From Alcanivorax sp. 24 (lineage in GTDB: Bacteria; Pseudomonadota; Gammaproteobacteria; Pseudomonadales; Alcanivoracaceae): DNA of 64,000 nt. The notes beneath the pieces are model-generated. The model was not told where the DNA came from. It worked only from the letters and a program-made list of their open reading frames with translations, and did not search any database. Below are positions 38,835 to 47,586 of this stretch, one piece after another. Positions within the stretch are counted from its first letter, which is position 1. The number at the start of each line of letters is the position of its first letter. The translations under genes were made by a program, and so were the position numbers. The stretch is taken from NCBI RefSeq assembly GCF_004360225.1, contig NZ_SNUA01000004.1, positions 124,001 to 188,000 of the forward strand, in the 5' to 3' direction.

Positions 38835-39838
38835 TATTTCTTCCCCTTCTTATCGCCTTTCTCGGCGGACGCTTTTTTTGCCGCCTTCTCGTCCTGCTTT
38901 GCCAGCTCCGCTTCCACTTCCTCACGGATGGCCGGATCGGCCATGGGGAAGCCCAGTTTGCGGCGGGCATCGAAGTAGGCCTGGGCCACGGCCCGGGCCA
39001 GGGTGCGCACACGCAGAATGAAGCGCTGACGTTCGGTCACCGAGATAGCCTTGCGCGCATCCAGCAAGTTAAAGGTGTGAGAAGCTTTCAGGGCGTATTC
39101 ATAAGCAGGCAGCGGCAGGCCCGCCGCAATCAGTTTGGTGGATTCGGATTCAAACAGGTCGAACTGCTTGAACAGTGCCTCGACGTTGGCGTGCTCGAAG
39201 TTGAAGGTGGACATCTCCACTTCGTTTTGCAGATAGACATCGCCGTAGCTGACCTTGCCGAAGGGGCCATCGGACCAGACCAGGTCGTAGACCGAATCCA
39301 CGCCCTGAATGTACATGGCCAGACGCTCCAGACCATAGGTGATCTCACCGGTGACCGGGTAGCAGTCGATACCGCCGACCTGCTGGAAGTAGGTGAACTG
39401 GGTCACTTCCATGCCATTGAGCCACACTTCCCAGCCCAACCCCCAGGCGCCCAGCGTGGGGGATTCCCAGTTGTCCTCGACGAAGCGGATATCGTGCACC
39501 AGCGGATCGAAGCCGAGCAGGCGCAGGGAGCCCAGGTACAATTCCTGAATGTTGTCCGGGGACGGTTTGAGGACCACCTGGAACTGGTAATAGTGCTGCA
39601 GTCGATTGGGGTTTTCCCCATAACGGCCGTCGGTGGGCCGCCGGGACGGCTGCACATAGGCGCTGTTCCAGTTTTCCGGGCCAATGGCGCGCAGGAAGGT
39701 GGAGGGGTGGAAAGTCCCCGCGCCCACTTCCATGTCCAAGGGCTGCACGACCACGCAGCCCTGCTCGGCCCAATACTGTTGCAGGGCCAGAATCAGGCCC
39801 TGAAAGGTCATCACGTCCGCTTGCGGTTGATCCGCCAT
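38834..39838 (-). CDS. glyQ: Glycyl-tRNA synthetase alpha subunit
   Basis: The catalytic class II subunit that makes glycyl-adenylate. The 334-residue product contains [45 protein letters not shown] and [20 protein letters not shown], all conserved in GlyQ. The last 18 residues ([18 protein letters not shown]) form a lysine-rich tail beyond the usual end of the family near 300-320. Start: ATG 39838 ([14 protein letters not shown]) with AGGAAG upstream. The frame is open further but that part is low-quality sequence. It heads the leftward glyQ-glyS unit and is divergent from tag. Confidence 0.96.
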   Translation of the reverse strand: MADQPQADVMTFQGLILALQQYWAEQGCVVVQPLDMEVGAGTFHPSTFLRAIGPENWNSAYVQPSRRPTDGRYGENPNRLQHYYQFQVVLKPSPDNIQELYLGSLRLLGFDPLVHDIRFVEDNWESPTLGAWGLGWEVWLNGMEVTQFTYFQQVGGIDCYPVTGEITYGLERLAMYIQGVDSVYDLVWSDGPFGKVSYGDVYLQNEVEMSTFNFEHANVEALFKQFDLFESESTKLIAAGLPLPAYEYALKASHTFNLLDARKAISVTERQRFILRVRTLARAVAQAYFDARRKLGFPMADPAIREEVEAELAKQDEKAAKKASAEKGDKKGKK

Positions 39839-40037
39839 GTCGCTTCCTGTTAATCCTCTGGTGCACCGGTGCGAGCCCGCGCTCCTGGCGGCGATGCCAT
39901 GCCCTCCACGGTGGCGCTGGCCCCGTGTTCGGGAGGGAGAGAGACGGGCTCGTGAAACGAAGACCGCAAGTATAGCGTTCCCCAGGGGCCGGTGATACCG
40001 TGGCCCGGAACCCGACATTCCTTCACCGAGATCGCCC

Positions 40038-40604
40038 ATGGAACGATGCCCCTGGTGCGGTACCGACCCCCTGTACGTGGCCTACCACGATCAGGAGTGG
40101 GGGGTACCGGAACACGATGATCGCCGATTGTTTGAATTTCTGCTTCTGGAAGGGGCGCAGGCCGGCCTCAGCTGGATCACGGTATTGCGCAAACGCGAAA
40201 ACTACCGGCGGGCCCTGGATGGCTTTGACCCGGAAAAGATCGCCCGCTATGGCGAGCGCAAGCTGGAGCAACTGCTGCAGGATGCGGGGCTGATCCGCAA
40301 CCGGTTGAAAATGAAAGCGGCGGTGGGGAACGCACAGGCCTATCTGGACCTGCGTGAGGCAGGCCAGACTCTGGATGCCCTGCTGTGGGGCTTCGTCGAT
40401 GGCGCGCCCCGGATAAACCACTATCGGTCGTTGTCAGAAGTGCCGGCGGTCACCCCCACCGCCGAAGCCATGAGCCGGGAATTGAAGAAGAAAGGCTTTC
40501 GTTTCGTCGGCCCCACCATCATGTATGCCTTTATGCAGGCCGCGGGCCTGGTGAACGACCATCTGATCAGTTGTCCGCGCCATCGGCAGCTGTCCGATGG
40601 GTAA
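40038..40604 (+). CDS. tag: DNA-3-methyladenine glycosylase I
   Basis: Removes 3-methyladenine from alkylated DNA, starting base-excision repair. The 188-residue product keeps the zinc-snap ligands at the same numbers as E. coli Tag: Cys4, His17, His175 and Cys179 (MERCPWC at the start, DHLISCPRH at the end), and the catalytic Glu38 in [12 protein letters not shown]. It is divergent from glyQ, as in Pseudomonas, with about 200 bp between them. Confidence 0.96.
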   Translation: MERCPWCGTDPLYVAYHDQEWGVPEHDDRRLFEFLLLEGAQAGLSWITVLRKRENYRRALDGFDPEKIARYGERKLEQLLQDAGLIRNRLKMKAAVGNAQAYLDLREAGQTLDALLWGFVDGAPRINHYRSLSEVPAVTPTAEAMSRELKKKGFRFVGPTIMYAFMQAAGLVNDHLISCPRHRQLSDG

Positions 40605-40708
40605 AAACCGGCCGGATTGAAAACTTTTACAACGACGGCGCCAGAGCTGGTATGGGCTTTGCTGAGGCACTGGGGAACGCAACCCAGGGACTGGTGAAGG
40701 AGGCTCCC

Positions 40709-41434
40709 ATGAAACCGGTGTTGATAATAAAGGCCGGCAGTACCTACCCCGAACTGATCGGGCATTACGGGGACTTCGAGGACTGGATCGCCCGGGGGCT
40801 TGGTGATCGCTGCGCGATACAGGTCTGTGATGTGCGTGAGCCGGTGCCATTGCCGGCGGCGGACGGTATCGCGGCGGTGATCATCACCGGCTCCCATGCC
40901 ATGGTGACCGAACGGGCACCCTGGATGGTGCGATTGACCGACTGGCTCGATGACGCCATCACCCATCCAGCGGCGCCGCCGGTATTGGGAATCTGCTTCG
41001 GTCATCAACTGCTGGCGAAACTGCTTGGCGGTGAAGTGGGAGACCACCCGCAGGGCATGGAGGTTGGCACGGTGGCGCTCAGAATGGCCCCGGACGCGGC
41101 CCGGGATCCTCTGTTCGCCGGACTTTGCCAGCAGCCCTGGGGGCAGATGGTGCACCAGCAGTCGGTGCTGGTGGCGCCGCCGGAGGTGACGGTGTTGGCC
41201 AGCAACGGCCACGACGCCTGCCAGGCGTTTCGCTACCGGCAACGGGTGTGGGGGTGTCAGTTTCACCCGGAGTTCAGCGCGGATATCACCCGGGCCTATC
41301 TGCAAGCCTTGCGTGGACGGAGTATCAGTGGCCAGCGTGCCGCGGACGTCATGGCCGAAGTCCGCGAGTGCCCCGGTGCCAATGAGGTGCTGAGTCGCTT
41401 CGGACAACTGGTACAAGACCTCTGCGCTGCTTAG
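40709..41434 (+). CDS. Class I glutamine amidotransferase (GMP synthase-like, YfeJ type)
   Basis: A 241-residue single-domain amidotransferase. The nucleophile is Cys96 in GICFGHQLLA, and the catalytic His-Glu pair is in CQFHPEFS near residue 190. There is no synthase partner domain, so the ammonia acceptor is unknown; free-standing homologues include gamma-glutamyl hydrolases that act on polyamine or amino-acid conjugates. Start: ATG 40709 is preceded by GAAGGAGG at ideal distance, giving MKPVLIIKAGSTYPE. Longer in-frame starts would overlap tag. It follows tag on the same strand by 104 bp and is 67 bp before the next gene. Confidence 0.9.
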   Translation: MKPVLIIKAGSTYPELIGHYGDFEDWIARGLGDRCAIQVCDVREPVPLPAADGIAAVIITGSHAMVTERAPWMVRLTDWLDDAITHPAAPPVLGICFGHQLLAKLLGGEVGDHPQGMEVGTVALRMAPDAARDPLFAGLCQQPWGQMVHQQSVLVAPPEVTVLASNGHDACQAFRYRQRVWGCQFHPEFSADITRAYLQALRGRSISGQRAADVMAEVRECPGANEVLSRFGQLVQDLCAA

Positions 41435-41501
41435 GCGCTCAGGCGGTAGGCGGGCGGCGCTTGGTGTAGGATGCCGTATTCGCCATTTCTTCACCAAGGC
41501 C

Positions 41502-42122
41502 ATGAGCGACTCCTACCGCGAACAACACAAACTGCGCCTGGCGTATATGCCCTGGCTGTATCCCCGGCTCAAGCAGCGGCACCGGGTCTGGGCGGAACCC
41601 TGGCAGACAGCGGTGCAAAAGGAGCTGGAGCGCCTCGAAACGGTGCATTTCGGTGAGCACTGTTTTGTCGCACCGCAGGCGCGCCTGTTCGCCGAGCCGG
41701 GCCGCGATATCCAGGTTGGCGATCACAGCCATATCGCCGCCGACGCTGTGCTGCATGGCCCGATCCGGCTCGGGGCCCACGTCAGCATCAACCATCACGC
41801 CACTCTGGAAGGCGGGGCCGCCGGTATCGAGATCGGCGACCACACCCGCATTGCTGCCTATGCTGCGCTTTATGCCTTCAATCATGGCAGGGAGGCCGCC
41901 GCCCTGGTTCGCGAGCAACCGGTGACGTCCCGGGGCATTCGTATTGGCCAGGATGTCTGGCTGGGTGCCCGTTGCGGCATCGTCGACGGCGTCACGGTGG
42001 GGGACCACGCGGTGGTGGCGATGGGGGCGGTGGTAACCCGGGACGTGCCCCCCTGGTGCGTGGTGGCGGGCAATCCGGCGCGCCCCATAGGCCGCCGGCC
42101 GGGGGCGCCGCCGGTAGAATAA
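41502..42122 (+). CDS. Left-handed beta-helix (hexapeptide-repeat) acyltransferase
   Basis: A 206-residue protein. After a helical N terminus (about residues 1-50) come hexapeptide repeats forming a parallel beta-helix from about residue 55 to 190 (HIAADAVLHGPIRLGAHVSI, ending in RIGQDVWLGARCGIVDG and VVAMGAVVTRDVPPWCVVAGNPAR). The latter is the standard end of the CAT/LacA/colanic-acid acetyltransferase group. A candidate catalytic His is in FNHGRE. The acceptor, likely a sugar or surface polysaccharide precursor, cannot be identified. Confidence 0.88.
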   Translation: MSDSYREQHKLRLAYMPWLYPRLKQRHRVWAEPWQTAVQKELERLETVHFGEHCFVAPQARLFAEPGRDIQVGDHSHIAADAVLHGPIRLGAHVSINHHATLEGGAAGIEIGDHTRIAAYAALYAFNHGREAAALVREQPVTSRGIRIGQDVWLGARCGIVDGVTVGDHAVVAMGAVVTRDVPPWCVVAGNPARPIGRRPGAPPVE

Positions 42123-42207
42123 AGCACGCGGTCGCCATGCCCTGCTATTGAACACTGTTTATTTGTGTTGCATGCTAGGCCGATTGAACGGTGTTTAGGG
42201 AGGGAAA

Positions 42208-42816
42208 ATGGCGAGGCGTAACCAGCACAGCAAGGAAGAACTCCGGGCCATGGCCATCCAGGCTTTGGCGGATCTGGTGGAACGGGAGGGGGTGGATAAT
42301 TTCAGCGTTCGTCAGATCGCCGGAAAACTGGGTTATACCCCGGGGATGCTTTATCACCTGTTCGTTAATCTGGATGATCTGATTCTGCACTTGAACGCAC
42401 AGACATTGGATGCGTTGAATGCCCGCATCGATCAGGCAACCCACCATGATGATCCGGTGGCGGTTTTGAAAGCCATGGCGTTTGAGTACCTGCGTCTGGC
42501 TCAACAGCATACGGCCCTCTGGCAGTTGGTGTTCAGCCACCGGATGGCGAACCAGGCTCCGGTGCCGGACTGGTATATTGATCGTACCCGGCACATGTTC
42601 GAGCAAGTGGAGGTGCAGCTGAAACGGGGCGTGCCAGCGGCGGATGAGAAGCAAAGGCAGGTGATGGCAAGGACGTTGTGGGGCAGTGTGCACGGCATCT
42701 GTCTGCTGCACGTGGAAAATAAACTGAATGTGGCTGGCGATATCGCACCGGAGATGATGCTGGAGTCCCTACTCGATCATTATCTGTCGTCATGCGCCAG
42801 GGAAGGAGAAAAATAA
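42208..42816 (+). CDS. TetR/AcrR-family transcriptional regulator
   Basis: A 202-residue repressor-type regulator. The N-terminal helix-turn-helix is REGVDNFSVRQIAGKLGYTPGMLYHLF (about residues 27-53), followed by a helical ligand-binding region with a WHG-like pattern (WGSVHGICLLHVENKL near residue 160). The stop codon is immediately followed by the ATG of the LplT-PlsC fusion gene, so regulator and target are co-transcribed and the regulator probably responds to a lipid or acyl-CoA signal (inference). AGGGAGGGA precedes the ATG. Confidence 0.92.
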   Translation: MARRNQHSKEELRAMAIQALADLVEREGVDNFSVRQIAGKLGYTPGMLYHLFVNLDDLILHLNAQTLDALNARIDQATHHDDPVAVLKAMAFEYLRLAQQHTALWQLVFSHRMANQAPVPDWYIDRTRHMFEQVEVQLKRGVPAADEKQRQVMARTLWGSVHGICLLHVENKLNVAGDIAPEMMLESLLDHYLSSCAREGEK

Positions 42817-44688
42817 ATGGGAAAGAGTGTGTTTTCCTTGTTGTTCAAGCGGCGGTTCGGTCCATTTTTCGGCACCCAGTTTCTTGGCGCCTTCAACGAC
42901 AATGTGTTTCGCCAGGGATTGATTCTCCTGATCGCCTCCGGCGTGGTGGTGGGAACCGAAGTCAATACTCTGAATAACGTGGCTCTGGCGTTGTTCATCG
43001 TCCCCTTCTTTTTGTTTTCCGCGCTTGCCGGACAAATCGCCGACAAATTTGATCGCGCCAGTCTGATCCGCTGGATCAAGTTCGCGGAGATCGTGATCAT
43101 GAGTTGCGCCGCGCTGGGGTTTTATTTCGACGCGGTTTACGGGCTGTTGACAGTGCTGTTCTTCATGGGATTGCAATCCACTTTCTTCGGGCCGATCAAG
43201 TACTCCATCATTCCCCAGCATCTGCCCAATGAAGAGCTGGTGAGAGGTAACGCCCTGGTGGAAATGGGCACCTTTCTGGCGATTCTGTTGGGCTCGGTTT
43301 CCGGGGTGATGCTGAAAATGGGTGGCAATACGCCACTGGTAATCAGTACCGCGGTGATTGGGCTGGCGGTGTTGGGGTTTGTTTGCTCCCTGGGTATTCC
43401 CAAAGCTCCGGCGGCGGATCCGGGCTTGCGCCTGAATTGGAATTTGTGGAAGGAAACCTGGCACATCGTCGGTTACGCCCGCGAGGTGAAATCGGTATGG
43501 ATGTCGGTGCTGGGTATTTCCTGGTTCTGGTTCCTCGGCGCCGCTTACACCACGCAGTTGAAGGTGTATGTGGATGACTATCTGATGGGTACCGAGGGGC
43601 TGTACGCGTTGTTGCTGGCCACCTTTTCCATCGGCATTGGCCTGGGCTCCTTTTTTTGTGAAAAGGCATCCGGAAAGCGGGTGGAGCTGGGGCTGGTTCC
43701 GTTGGGTTCCATTGGTATCAGCGTGTTCGGTATCGATTTGTTTTTCTCTTATGCGTCGTTGAATTTGAGCGGTCAGCTGTCGATATCGGAGTTTCTGCAG
43801 CAGCCCGGTGGCTATCGCATCATGGCCGATTTACTTGGCGTCGGTATCTTTGGTGGTTTCTATATCGTGCCGCTGTTCGCGTTCGTCCAGCACCGCTCCA
43901 ATCCGAAACATCTGGCCCGCATCATCGCCGCCAATAACATCCTGAATGCCTTGCTCATGGTGGCGTCGGCGGTGGCGGGGATTGTTTTTGTCGGCCTCCT
44001 GGATCTTACCGTTCCGCAGTTTTTCCTGGCGCTGGCGTTAGCCAACGTGGTGGTGGCGTTGTACATCTATACGGTGGTGCCAGAATTCATGATTCGTCTT
44101 CTGGTATGGATGCTGACCAACACCATCTATCGAGTGAAGCATAAAGGTCTGGAAAACATTCCGGAGGAAGGGCCTTGTTTGCTGGTGTGCAATCACATCA
44201 GTTATACCGATGCGTTGCTGCTGGCCGGTGCGGTACGCCGTCCGATTCGTTTCGTGATGGCGAAACCCATCTATGACATGCCGGTCCTGAATTACATTTT
44301 CCGTACCGGCAAGACCATTCCGATTGCCTCCAAGGAAAAACACCCGGATATTTATCAACAGGCCTTCCGTCGGGTACGCGAGGAATTGGCGGACGGTCAG
44401 GTGGTGTGTATTTTCCCGGAGGGCCGTTTGACACCTGACGGCGAAGTGGGCGAATTCAAAAGCGGAATGGAAAAAATCGTTAAGGAAACCCCGGTACCGG
44501 TGGTGCCCATGGCATTATCCGGCTTGTGGGGCAGCTTCTTCAGTCATAAAGGGGGCGCTGCCCTTACCCGCATGCCGCGGCGCTTCTGGTCACGGGTCAA
44601 ACTCACTGTCGGTGAACCGGTGGCACCCGAGGCGGTTGATGCGCGAACCATGCGAAGCGCGGTGTTGGCGTTGCGAGAGCGGCCGTGA
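42817..44688 (+). CDS. Lysophospholipid transporter (LplT-like MFS) fused to a PlsC-type acyltransferase
   Basis: A 623-residue bifunctional membrane protein. Residues 1-420 are an MFS transporter with about twelve helices opening FGPFFGTQFLGAFNDNVFRQG, the LplT signature. Residues from about 440 to the end are a glycerophospholipid acyltransferase with HX4D as NHISYTDALLL and the EGR motif as IFPEGRLTPDG. In E. coli LplT flips lysophospholipids and the separate Aas re-acylates them using an acyl-ACP synthetase domain. Here transport and acyltransfer are fused but the synthetase domain is absent, so acyl-CoA or acyl-ACP must come from elsewhere. GGAAGGAG precedes the ATG. It is in one operon with the TetR regulator. 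Confidence 0.92.
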   Translation: MGKSVFSLLFKRRFGPFFGTQFLGAFNDNVFRQGLILLIASGVVVGTEVNTLNNVALALFIVPFFLFSALAGQIADKFDRASLIRWIKFAEIVIMSCAALGFYFDAVYGLLTVLFFMGLQSTFFGPIKYSIIPQHLPNEELVRGNALVEMGTFLAILLGSVSGVMLKMGGNTPLVISTAVIGLAVLGFVCSLGIPKAPAADPGLRLNWNLWKETWHIVGYAREVKSVWMSVLGISWFWFLGAAYTTQLKVYVDDYLMGTEGLYALLLATFSIGIGLGSFFCEKASGKRVELGLVPLGSIGISVFGIDLFFSYASLNLSGQLSISEFLQQPGGYRIMADLLGVGIFGGFYIVPLFAFVQHRSNPKHLARIIAANNILNALLMVASAVAGIVFVGLLDLTVPQFFLALALANVVVALYIYTVVPEFMIRLLVWMLTNTIYRVKHKGLENIPEEGPCLLVCNHISYTDALLLAGAVRRPIRFVMAKPIYDMPVLNYIFRTGKTIPIASKEKHPDIYQQAFRRVREELADGQVVCIFPEGRLTPDGEVGEFKSGMEKIVKETPVPVVPMALSGLWGSFFSHKGGAALTRMPRRFWSRVKLTVGEPVAPEAVDARTMRSAVLALRERP

Positions 44689-44756
44689 GGGAACGAAGTC
44701 ACCCGACGCGGGTCTATTTCCGGACATTGCCATGGAGATCCAAAAGGAGCCGATCA

Positions 44757-45323
44757 ATGAGACGAATTTCCAGCGCTGCCCTGATCCTGGTGGCGGCCTT
44801 GGTTTCCACCGTCACGGCACAAGCGGACCAGGACGGGAAAAAGGTGTTCGGGTGGGTGGAAAAAACCACCATCGAATCCTGGGACGTTGAGATGAAAGCC
44901 AAACTGGACAGTGGTGCTTTGACGTCCTCCATGCAGGCCACCGACATTGAAACCTTCACCAAGGATGGTGAGGACTGGGTCCGATTCACGGTGGATGTGG
45001 AAGACGCCAACAGCGGCAAAGAGGTGGAGCGCCGTTATGAGAAGCCACTGTTCCGGGATCTGACCGTGCGTGGCGCCGGAGGCCGGGATGAACGGCCGGT
45101 GGTTCTGATGAAAATCTGCATGGACGATACCGTCTACGAGGAGCAGTTCAGTCTTCGTGACCGTAGCGAGATGTTGTATCCGGTGCTGCTTGGACGTCGC
45201 ACCATTCAGCATCTGGGGCTGCTGGATGTCACCAGTACCTTCCAGAACCCGCCCACCTGTGACGATCAGTCCGAAGTGAAGCATAACAAGGATCAGAAGG
45301 ACGACGAGGACATCGGCGACTAG
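44757..45323 (+). CDS. Exported protein of the ATP-dependent zinc protease/RimK-associated family (retropepsin-like)
   Basis: A 188-residue protein with a signal peptide (cleavage predicted after AQA, about residue 23). The mature part holds the family core KAKLDSGALTSSMQATDIE, which resembles the DTG/DSG active site of retropepsin-like aspartic proteases, and ends LLGRRTIQHLGLLDV as in the family. The historical name (zinc protease) is not backed by a zinc motif here. The last 20 residues are charged (DQSEVKHNKDQKDDEDIGD). Start: ATG 44757 with AAAAGGAG upstream. It follows the LplT-PlsC gene by 68 bp on the same strand. The target is unknown. Confidence 0.85.
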   Translation: MRRISSAALILVAALVSTVTAQADQDGKKVFGWVEKTTIESWDVEMKAKLDSGALTSSMQATDIETFTKDGEDWVRFTVDVEDANSGKEVERRYEKPLFRDLTVRGAGGRDERPVVLMKICMDDTVYEEQFSLRDRSEMLYPVLLGRRTIQHLGLLDVTSTFQNPPTCDDQSEVKHNKDQKDDEDIGD

Positions 45324-45335
45324 TGATCCATCTGG

Positions 45336-45354
45336 CCGGCGCCAGTGGCGCCGG
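45336..45354. terminator. Hairpin between convergent genes
   Basis: A perfect eight-base-pair stem CCGGCGCC-AGT-GGCGCCGG in the 45-bp gap between convergent genes. No T tract follows on either strand, so it is only a candidate terminator. Confidence 0.5.
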
Positions 45355-45368
45355 TCCGCTTTCGCGGG

Positions 45369-46043
45369 TCAGGCGACTTCCGAAAACACCTGAATAATGT
45401 TGCCCAGACGGGCGGTCAGCGTGTCGCCGGTATTCAGCGCCGCAACGCCGCTGGGAGTGCCGGTGAAGATCAGATCGCCGGGATCCAGGCGGAAGGTCTG
45501 ACTGATATGGGCGATCAGCTCAAAGGTGGGAAACAGCATTTGCCCGGTGTGGCCGTGCTGACGGGGCTCGCCGTTGATTTCCAGCGACACCTCCAGGTTC
45601 TGGCGCACGGAAATGCCACGGGCGTCGACGAAGCCGGATACCGGAGCGGCGCCGTCGAAGGCCTTGGCGCGTTCCCAGGGATGTCCTTTCGCTTTTAGCG
45701 TGTTTTGCAAATCCCGCAAGGTCAGATCAAGACCCACGCCGTAGGCGGCAATGGCGTAGCGGACCCGTTCGGGGTCGGTTTCGCCGCTGAGGGTCTTGCC
45801 AACCATGACCACCATTTCCACTTCATGATGGACCTCCCCCTGCCCTTTGGGCAGTATCACCGGCTCATGCAGGCTGCACAGGGCGGAGGCGGGTTTCATG
45901 AACAGCAGGGGTTGCTCCGGCACCTCGTTACCCAGTTCGCGGGCGTGTTCGGCGTAGTTACGGCCCACGCACACCACTTTGCCCACCGGCATGTCCATGG
46001 TCGAGCCGTCGATCCAGCGGTGAAGATAGTTTGGCGTCATCAC
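45369..46043 (-). CDS. Fumarylacetoacetate hydrolase (FAH)-family protein
   Basis: A 224-residue single FAH domain, similar to YcgM/FAHD1-type acylpyruvases or oxaloacetate decarboxylases. The metal-binding acidic cluster is HHEVEMVVMVGK, with a distant Asp in DLTLRDLQ. KAFDGAAPVSGF and DLIFTGTPSGVAAL are conserved. The start is MMTPNYLHRWIDGST. It lies 33 bp downstream of the D-2-hydroxyglutarate dehydrogenase gene on the same strand, so the two may be co-transcribed. A role in clearing 2-oxo-acid by-products would fit, but the substrate is inference. Confidence 0.9.
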   Translation of the reverse strand: MMTPNYLHRWIDGSTMDMPVGKVVCVGRNYAEHARELGNEVPEQPLLFMKPASALCSLHEPVILPKGQGEVHHEVEMVVMVGKTLSGETDPERVRYAIAAYGVGLDLTLRDLQNTLKAKGHPWERAKAFDGAAPVSGFVDARGISVRQNLEVSLEINGEPRQHGHTGQMLFPTFELIAHISQTFRLDPGDLIFTGTPSGVAALNTGDTLTARLGNIIQVFSEVA

Positions 46044-46076
46044 GATAATCCTGAAAAAGGGCTGATGATCGACCGC

Positions 46077-47471
46077 TTAGAGGTCGAACAGCTTGCCCGG
46101 GTTCATCACGTTGTTCGGATCGAAGACCTGCTTCACCGCTTTCATATACGCGATTTCCTCGGGGCTTCGGGAGTAGCCCAGGTAGGGCTTCTTGGTCATG
46201 CCGACACCGTGTTCCGCGGAAATCGAGCCGTTGTAGTGTTCCACGATTTCAAACACCCACTTGGAAACATTGTTGCACTTCTCGAAGAACTCCTCCTTCG
46301 GCAATGCTTCCGGTTTCAGGATGTTCAGGTGCATGTTGCCGTCGCCGATATGACCGAACCAGACGATCTCGAAATCCGGATAGGCATCCTGGACCACTTT
46401 GTCCACCGCCTCGACGAAATCCGGCACCTTGTCGATGGTCACCGAGATGTCGTTCTTGTACGGCGTGTGCGGCGCGATCGACTCGGAAATTCGCTCGCGC
46501 AACTGCCACAATTGCTCCAGCTGCTGTAGTGATTGGCTCATCACGCCGTCCAGCACCCAACCTTGCTCCACGCAATGCTCGAACACCGCCATCGCCTGAT
46601 CGGCGCTTTGTTCGGACACCTGTTCGAATTCCAACAGGCAATAAAACGGACAGTCGGTATCGAAGGGACGAGAGACACCGTGCGCCAGCACGTGGGCCAT
46701 GGCCTTGTCGGAGAAGAACTCGAAGGCGGTCAGGTCCAGTTCCGACTGGAAGGCGTGCAACACCTTCATCACTTCCTGGAAGCCGGGTACGCCCAGCACC
46801 AGGGCGGTCAGATTCCTGGGTTGCCGGGCGAGCTTGACGGTGGCTTCCACCACGAAACCCAGGGTGCCTTCCGACCCGATGAACAGATGGCGGAAGTCAT
46901 AGCCCGTGGCGTTCTTGATCAGGCCTTTGTTGAGCTCCAGCAGTTCGCCCTTGCCGGTGACCACTTTCAGGCCGGCGATCCAGTCCCGGGTCATGCCGTA
47001 GCGGATCACCTTGATACCGCCGGCATTGGTATTGATGTTGCCGCCGATCTGGCTGGAGCCGGCGGAGGCGAAATCCACCGGATAGAACAGCCCCTGCTGT
47101 TCGGCGTATTCCTGCAGCTGTTGGGTGATCACGCCGGGCTGGACCGTGACGGAGCGATCGTAGGCGTTGAAGTCCAGAATTTTGTTCATCCGGTCGAAGG
47201 CCACCACCAGCTCGCCAAAGGCCGCCACGGCGCCGGCGGAGAGCCCGGTACGGCCGCCGGAGGGCACCAGATGCAGGCCATGCTCATTGGCGATTTCGAC
47301 GATCTGCTGCACTTCATCAATGGTTTCCGGCAGCAGCACGGCGGTGGGGGCCGGGGCCCACACCTTGGTCCAGTCCACCCCGTAGCGCTGAGCGCTGTCC
47401 TGATCGGTCAGGCAGCGGGCACCGAGCAGTTCGGTCAATTGTTCCAGGGCGGCATGGGCTAAAGCGGTCAT
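46077..47471 (-). CDS. FAD-linked oxidoreductase, likely D-2-hydroxyglutarate dehydrogenase
   Basis: A 464-residue FAD_binding_4 plus FAD-oxidase_C protein (GlcD/D2HGDH family). The FAD-binding domain contains VPSGGRTGLSAGAVA and GGNINTNAGGIKVIRYGMTRDWI. The C-terminal domain has the metal-binding FGHIGDGNMHLNIL and the conserved SAEHGVGMTKKPYL. It is divergent from serA with 115 bp between starts. In Pseudomonas, D2HGDH removes the D-2-hydroxyglutarate made when SerA couples 3-phosphoglycerate oxidation to 2-oxoglutarate reduction, so this pairing supports the assignment. Start: ATG 47471 (MTALAHAALEQL); codons upstream run into the serA promoter region. D-lactate dehydrogenase is the main alternative. 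Confidence 0.9.
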   Translation of the reverse strand: MTALAHAALEQLTELLGARCLTDQDSAQRYGVDWTKVWAPAPTAVLLPETIDEVQQIVEIANEHGLHLVPSGGRTGLSAGAVAAFGELVVAFDRMNKILDFNAYDRSVTVQPGVITQQLQEYAEQQGLFYPVDFASAGSSQIGGNINTNAGGIKVIRYGMTRDWIAGLKVVTGKGELLELNKGLIKNATGYDFRHLFIGSEGTLGFVVEATVKLARQPRNLTALVLGVPGFQEVMKVLHAFQSELDLTAFEFFSDKAMAHVLAHGVSRPFDTDCPFYCLLEFEQVSEQSADQAMAVFEHCVEQGWVLDGVMSQSLQQLEQLWQLRERISESIAPHTPYKNDISVTIDKVPDFVEAVDKVVQDAYPDFEIVWFGHIGDGNMHLNILKPEALPKEEFFEKCNNVSKWVFEIVEHYNGSISAEHGVGMTKKPYLGYSRSPEEIAYMKAVKQVFDPNNVMNPGKLFDL

Positions 47472-47586
47472 GGCGACTCCAACAGTCCTCAACTCAACTT
47501 GAAAAAGGCAACCGGTCCGGGTGGCTCTCATCCGGGGCGCGCTATGATACCATACGCGCCCATTTAGCCCGCTATAGAGACCACCC

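Noticed and set aside
39839-40037. A possible glycine riboswitch or T-box-like leader before glyQ
   Set aside because: I see purine-rich tracts but not the conserved core of a glycine riboswitch, and T-boxes are rare in gammaproteobacteria; it is treated as an ordinary divergent promoter region.
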